Source of the DNA: Longivirga sp036510975
Lineage (GTDB): Bacteria > Actinomycetota > Actinomycetes > S36-B12 > CAIYMF01
NCBI GenBank assembly: GCA_036510975.1
Contig: DATCCY010000016.1
Span: forward strand, 1 to 64,000
Length of the DNA: 64,000 nucleotides
Direction: 5' to 3'
Of this stretch, positions 60,463 to 64,000 are shown piece after piece (the stretch's first letter is position 1; each line of letters begins with the position of its first letter). The notes beneath the pieces are model-generated. The model did not search any database. It was given only the letters and a program-made list of their open reading frames with translations, and was not told the origin of the DNA. Both the position numbers and the translations under genes were made by a program.

Positions 60463-60621
60463 ATGTCATCCTGCAGGTGCGGGTGAACTTACGACGCCGA
60501 GGCCCGGGTGCGCAAGGCGATCGGGGAAACACGAGAGCGTCACGACGCGCACTGTCGGCCAGATCCACTGTCCCCCAACGTATCCCGCGAGACTGAGAAT
60601 CCCTCGGCGGGGACTTGAGGG

Positions 60622-61341
60622 TCAGGGTTTGGTGGACCCGGTCCCCCGTGTCGTCGGCAGGTCGGGGGCCGACACGTCGTAGGAGACGGCCTTGACCTTG
60701 AGCAGCGCGGCGAGAACGGCGGCCTTGCGGTCGCTCTGCGACGCGTCGCCCCACTGGACCGTCGTGCCGTCGGCCAGCGTGACGACGACGTCGTCGCGGG
60801 TGCGCGCGGCGACGGACGCCACGCGCGCGGCGAGCGGCTTGGGCAGGGCGGCGTAGACCGCGATCGCGGAGGACATCGCGGTGTCGTTGTCGGCCGTCAG
60901 CGTGGCCATCCCGCGGGGCACCGTGGTCAGGGAGCCGAAGCGCGCGCCGGTGACGTCGAGGTAGGTCCATCCGCCGCCGTCGCGCGTGACCGCGAGCGGC
61001 CGGCGCTCGGTGACGACGACGACGAGGACGTTCGGCCAGCCGCGACGTACCTCGACCGAGGCCACCCGCGGCAGGGCGGCCACCCGCTCGACGATTCCGT
61101 CGGTGCCGACCCGCGCGAGCTGGATCCCCGCAGGAACCGCCGCGGCCTGGCGCACCGAGTCGGCGCTGAGGTTCACGGCGCCGACCACGCGCACCTCCTT
61201 CACGGTCAGGAGGGCGGAGAACCAGACGACCCACGCCGCGACCGCCACGACCGCCAGGAGAACCGCCAGCGCGGCCCACTGCTTCGTGCGTCGCGTCCGA
61301 GCGGCCGCGCCGAAGCGTTGCGCGGACTCGACGACCGTCAT
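60622..61341 (-). CDS. ftsQ: Cell division protein FtsQ
   Basis: FtsQ is the bitopic divisome scaffold that binds FtsB/FtsL. The 239-residue protein has a short basic cytoplasmic start, one membrane helix (about 22-44), a POTRA domain (about 46-115; VKEVRVVGAVNLSADSV) and the FtsQ beta domain. The ATG overlaps the murC stop by four bases. Confidence 0.95.
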   Translation of the reverse strand: MTVVESAQRFGAAARTRRTKQWAALAVLLAVVAVAAWVVWFSALLTVKEVRVVGAVNLSADSVRQAAAVPAGIQLARVGTDGIVERVAALPRVASVEVRRGWPNVLVVVVTERRPLAVTRDGGGWTYLDVTGARFGSLTTVPRGMATLTADNDTAMSSAIAVYAALPKPLAARVASVAARTRDDVVVTLADGTTVQWGDASQSDRKAAVLAALLKVKAVSYDVSAPDLPTTRGTGSTKP

Positions 61342-62765
61342 CGGCCGGTCCCCTCACGGGCGCGCAGCAGGTCGAGGACCTCCGTGCCGATCATCGCGAT
61401 GTCACCGGCGCCGAGGGTCATGACGACGTCGCCGGGCCGAGCGCGCTCTACGAGCTGAGCCGCCACCCGGCTCCACGACGGCTCGAAGACCACCTGCTCC
61501 GCGGGGAGCGGGACGTTGGACGCCATCGCGACGCCGGAGGCGCCCGGGATCGGCTCCTCGCCGGGAGCGAACACCTCGAGCACCACGACCTCGTCGGCCA
61601 GGCCCAGCGCCTCGCCGAACTCCTTCGAGAACAGGGCGGTGCGGTAGTAGTGGTGCGCCTGGAACGCCACGACGAGCCGGCCCGCACCGACGAGGTCGCG
61701 CATCGCGCCGAGCGTCGCGGCGATCTCGGTCGGGTGGTGCGCGTAGTCGTCGTAGACCCGGACGCCGTCGGCTGTGCCCTTGAAGTCGAACCGGCGACGG
61801 GTGCCGCTGAACGACTCGAGGCCGGCACGCAGGTCGCTGGGCGAGAGCCCGAGGCCGATCCCCGTGACGAGCGCCGCTGTCGCGTTCAGGACGTTGTGCC
61901 GGGCGGGCACCCCGAGCTCGATCGCACCGAGCCGCACGCCGTGGTCGAGGACGTCGAAGCGCCAGCCGTTATCGCCGAGGCCCAGCAGCTGCACGCGGTA
62001 GTCGGCCGACTCGGACTCGCCGTAGGTCCGGACGTCGACCCCGGCGGCCCGGGCCCGTCCGGCGAGACGCACGGCGCCCTCGTCGTCCGCGCACACGACG
62101 AGGAATCCGCCGCGCTCGCCGATCGCCGTCGCGAAGTCGAGGAAGCCCTGCTCGATGGCCTCGAAAGTCCCCCAGTGGTCGAGGTGGTCCGCCTCGACGT
62201 TGGTGACGATGCCGGCGTAGGCGGGCAGCGCGAGGAAGGCGCCGTCGCTCTCGTCGGCCTCGGCGACGAAGTCCGTGCCCGTGCCCAGGTGCGCGTTGCT
62301 GCCCGACTCGTTGAGCTCGCTGCCGATCGCGAAGGACGGGTCGGCACCGCAGTGTTGGAGCGCCACCGTGAGCATCGACGTGGTGGTGGTCTTGCCGTGC
62401 GTGCCTGCGACGGCGATGCCGCGGTAGCCCGCCATCAGCGTGGCGAGCGCCTCGGCGCGACCCATCACCCGCAGTCCCAGGGCGCGTGCGGCGACGAGCT
62501 CGGCGTTGTCCGGCCTGATCGCGGTCGAGGCGATCACGGTGTCGACGTCCGACACGTGGCTCGCGTCGTGGCCGACCTGGGCATCGACGCCGAGGGCGCG
62601 CAGCGCCGTCAGCCGACGGGAGTCCTTCGCGTCGCTGCCGCTCACCGTGACGCCGCGCGCGACGAGGATGCGGGCGATGCCGGACATACCGGCGCCACCG
62701 ATGCCGACGACGTGCACGCGACCGAGCCCCGACAGGTCTGCGGGGCGCGCGAGCTCGGCGGTCAT
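61338..62765 (-). CDS. murC: UDP-N-acetylmuramate-L-alanine ligase
   Basis: MurC adds L-alanine to UDP-MurNAc. The 475-residue Mur ligase has the N-terminal GIGGAGMSGIA fold (21-31), the ATP loop GTHGKTT (121-127), and the C-terminal SGTRRRFDFKG and DDYAHHPTEI motifs. It overlaps murG by four bases upstream and ftsQ by four downstream. Confidence 0.98.
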   Translation of the reverse strand: MTAELARPADLSGLGRVHVVGIGGAGMSGIARILVARGVTVSGSDAKDSRRLTALRALGVDAQVGHDASHVSDVDTVIASTAIRPDNAELVAARALGLRVMGRAEALATLMAGYRGIAVAGTHGKTTTTSMLTVALQHCGADPSFAIGSELNESGSNAHLGTGTDFVAEADESDGAFLALPAYAGIVTNVEADHLDHWGTFEAIEQGFLDFATAIGERGGFLVVCADDEGAVRLAGRARAAGVDVRTYGESESADYRVQLLGLGDNGWRFDVLDHGVRLGAIELGVPARHNVLNATAALVTGIGLGLSPSDLRAGLESFSGTRRRFDFKGTADGVRVYDDYAHHPTEIAATLGAMRDLVGAGRLVVAFQAHHYYRTALFSKEFGEALGLADEVVVLEVFAPGEEPIPGASGVAMASNVPLPAEQVVFEPSWSRVAAQLVERARPGDVVMTLGAGDIAMIGTEVLDLLRAREGTGR

Positions 62766-63871
62766 CGGTCTCCTCCTGGGTCCGTCCCGGCGCCCACCGC
62801 GTCGAGGACCAGCCGCCTCAGTCTCTCGTCCGCGTCGCGCTGACCGTGGGAGGCGGCGGCCGACTCCATCTCGCGTCGCTGGTCGTCGTCGTGGAGCAGA
62901 GGAGCGAGCACGTGCAGCACCCGCTCACCGTCCAGAGCGGCGTCGTCGACCAGCAGCCCTCCCCCGGCGTTGACCACGGGCAGCGCGTTGAGCCGCTGCT
63001 CCCCGTTGCCGATCGGCAGCGGCACGTAGAGGGCCGGGAGGCCGACGGCGGCCAGCTCGGCGCACGTCATCGCACCGGCGCGGCAGAGCGCGACGTCCGC
63101 GGCGGCGTAGGCGAGGTCCATCCGGTCGAGGTAGGGCACGGTCACGTACGGGGCGGGGCCGACCTCGGGCCCGGGTCGCTGGTCGTCGTTGCGCCCGCCC
63201 ACCGCGTGCAGGACCTGGATGCCCTGCGAGGTCAGGCCGGGAGCGGCGTCGAGCGCCGCCTGGTTGAGGCGGCGTGCACCCTGGGACCCGCCGAACACCA
63301 GCAGCGTGGGCAGGTCGGGGTCCAGGCCGAACACGGCCCGAGCCTCCGCGCGCATCGCGGTCCGGTCGAGGTCGGCGATCGCGCGTCGCAGGGGCATCGC
63401 CACGTGGCGCGAGTGCGGGATAGCCCCCGGGACGGCGCACCCCACGAACTCGGTGAAGCGCGCGCCGAGCTTGTTCGCGAGCCCGGGCCGCGCGTTCGCC
63501 TCGTGGACCACGATCGGGACGCTGCCGCGCGCGGCGAGGTACGCCGACAGGGCGACGTAGCCCCCGAAGCCCACGACGACGTCGGCTCGGGACTCCTCGA
63601 GGATCTCCCGCACCTGCGCGACCGACCGTCGCACCCGTGCGGGCAGACGTGCGAGGTCGAGGTTCGGTCGCCGCGGCATGGGCGTCGCAGTGACGAGTCG
63701 CAGGTCGTAGCCGCGGTCCGGGACGAGCGTGGTCTCGAGGCCGCGTTCCGTGCCCAGCGCGGTGATCCCGACGTCGGGGTCGTGGCGACGCAGGCAGTCT
63801 GCGAGGTTGAGGGCCGGCTCGATGTGCCCGGCCGTTCCCCCGCCCGCGAGGACGACGTGCACCGGGCTCAC
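62762..63871 (-). CDS. murG: UDP-GlcNAc lipid-linked transferase MurG
   Basis: MurG adds GlcNAc to lipid I on the inner membrane face, giving lipid II. The 369-residue GT-B protein has the glycine loop GGGTAGH (10-16) and GGSQGARRLN in the second half. The GTG start overlaps the ftsW stop by four bases (GTGA). Confidence 0.97.
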   Translation of the reverse strand: MSPVHVVLAGGGTAGHIEPALNLADCLRRHDPDVGITALGTERGLETTLVPDRGYDLRLVTATPMPRRPNLDLARLPARVRRSVAQVREILEESRADVVVGFGGYVALSAYLAARGSVPIVVHEANARPGLANKLGARFTEFVGCAVPGAIPHSRHVAMPLRRAIADLDRTAMRAEARAVFGLDPDLPTLLVFGGSQGARRLNQAALDAAPGLTSQGIQVLHAVGGRNDDQRPGPEVGPAPYVTVPYLDRMDLAYAAADVALCRAGAMTCAELAAVGLPALYVPLPIGNGEQRLNALPVVNAGGGLLVDDAALDGERVLHVLAPLLHDDDQRREMESAAASHGQRDADERLRRLVLDAVGAGTDPGGDR

Positions 63872-64000
63872 CGCTCCCGGGCGGTCGGGACCCGCCGCGC
63901 GCGCGGGCGCGCCGGGCGACCGGCCTCGGCGCGTGCGAAGGACATGAGCATGCCGAGGGCCAGGAGCGTCGGGACGAGCGAGGACCCGCCGTAGGAGACG
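63868..64000 (-). CDS. ftsW: Cell division protein FtsW, C-terminal end (cut by window edge)
   Basis: FtsW is the SEDS glycan polymerase of the septum. Only the last 44 codons are visible. They begin with VSYGGSSLVPTLLALGMLMS, the conserved SEDS end segment and last membrane helix, followed by a basic cytoplasmic tail rich in Arg and Pro. The order ftsW-murG-murC-ftsQ-ftsZ supports ftsW over rodA. Confidence 0.88.
   Translation of the reverse strand, partial: VSYGGSSLVPTLLALGMLMSFARAEAGRPARPRARRVPTARER

Overview
The window is chromosomal core sequence from a high-GC actinobacterium. By eye G+C is about 70%, third codon positions are almost all G or C, and GTG starts are frequent. The divisome cluster (ftsW-murG-murC-ftsQ-ftsZ-pgeF-yggS-sepF-yggT-wag31), BldD with a complete c-di-GMP signature, a PriA-type HisA with no trpF in sight, a translational ileS T-box and the joined his/trp cluster all fit Actinobacteria. 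The gene order suggests Propionibacteriales/Nocardioidaceae (Nocardioides- or Aeromicrobium-like); that placement is inference. I saw no insertion sequence, prophage, CRISPR array, tRNA or rRNA.

Layout. 1-5047 (minus): de novo pyrimidine operon pyrR-pyrB-pyrC-carA-carB (carB cut by the window edge), with a PyrR-binding loop in the leader. 5367-5855 (plus): bldD, with a BldD-box-like site on its promoter. 5886-13372 (minus): pyruvate kinase and glutamate synthase gltB-gltD. 13536-16576 (minus): an envelope/redox operon (MauE/DoxX protein, DsbA-like thiol protein, lgt, VIT1/CCC1 transporter). 16703-25422 (minus): hisI-trpE-Trp-associated membrane protein-HGxxPAAW small protein, then a two-component system, a DUF2752 protein and trpC-trpB-trpA. 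25497-32719: a mixed-strand accessory block (septum-formation-like protein, Pro/Ala-rich membrane protein, TIGR03085-type protein, hisF, F420/PPOX-type protein, acyltransferase, GcvT-like protein, AraC-type regulator, VOC protein). 32849-38246 (minus): hisD-hisC-hisB-small membrane protein-hisH-membrane protein, then hisA(priA)-ridA. 38323-39559 (plus): LON-domain protein and YbaK-like deacylase. 39641-49184 (minus): DUF2157 protein, AspT/YidE-type transporter, dnaE, SecD-P1-like lipoprotein, aldo/keto reductase, serine beta-lactamase-like protein. 49203-52070 (minus): RluA-family synthase, lspA, a TraR/DksA zinc protein with a histone-H1-like tail, DUF167. 52412-55564 (plus): ileS behind its T-box. 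55790-64000 (minus): the division and cell-wall cluster, ending inside ftsW.

Genes in each unit are tightly packed, mostly with 4-base ATGA/GTGA overlaps, so translational coupling is expected. Several operon heads (hisD, hisA, trpC, lspA and others) show a TANNNT -10 hexamer about six bases before the start codon and no Shine-Dalgarno, which suggests leaderless mRNAs.

Most of the window is ordinary housekeeping sequence, and I found no convincing wholly new system. The best second-look items are regulatory or architectural: the ileS T-box with its mutually exclusive helices, the Lys/Ala/Pro repeat tail on the DksA-like protein, a cre-like operator on pyk, the BldD and PyrR sites, a hairpin in the ftsZ leader, and the SecD-P1-like orphan lipoprotein.
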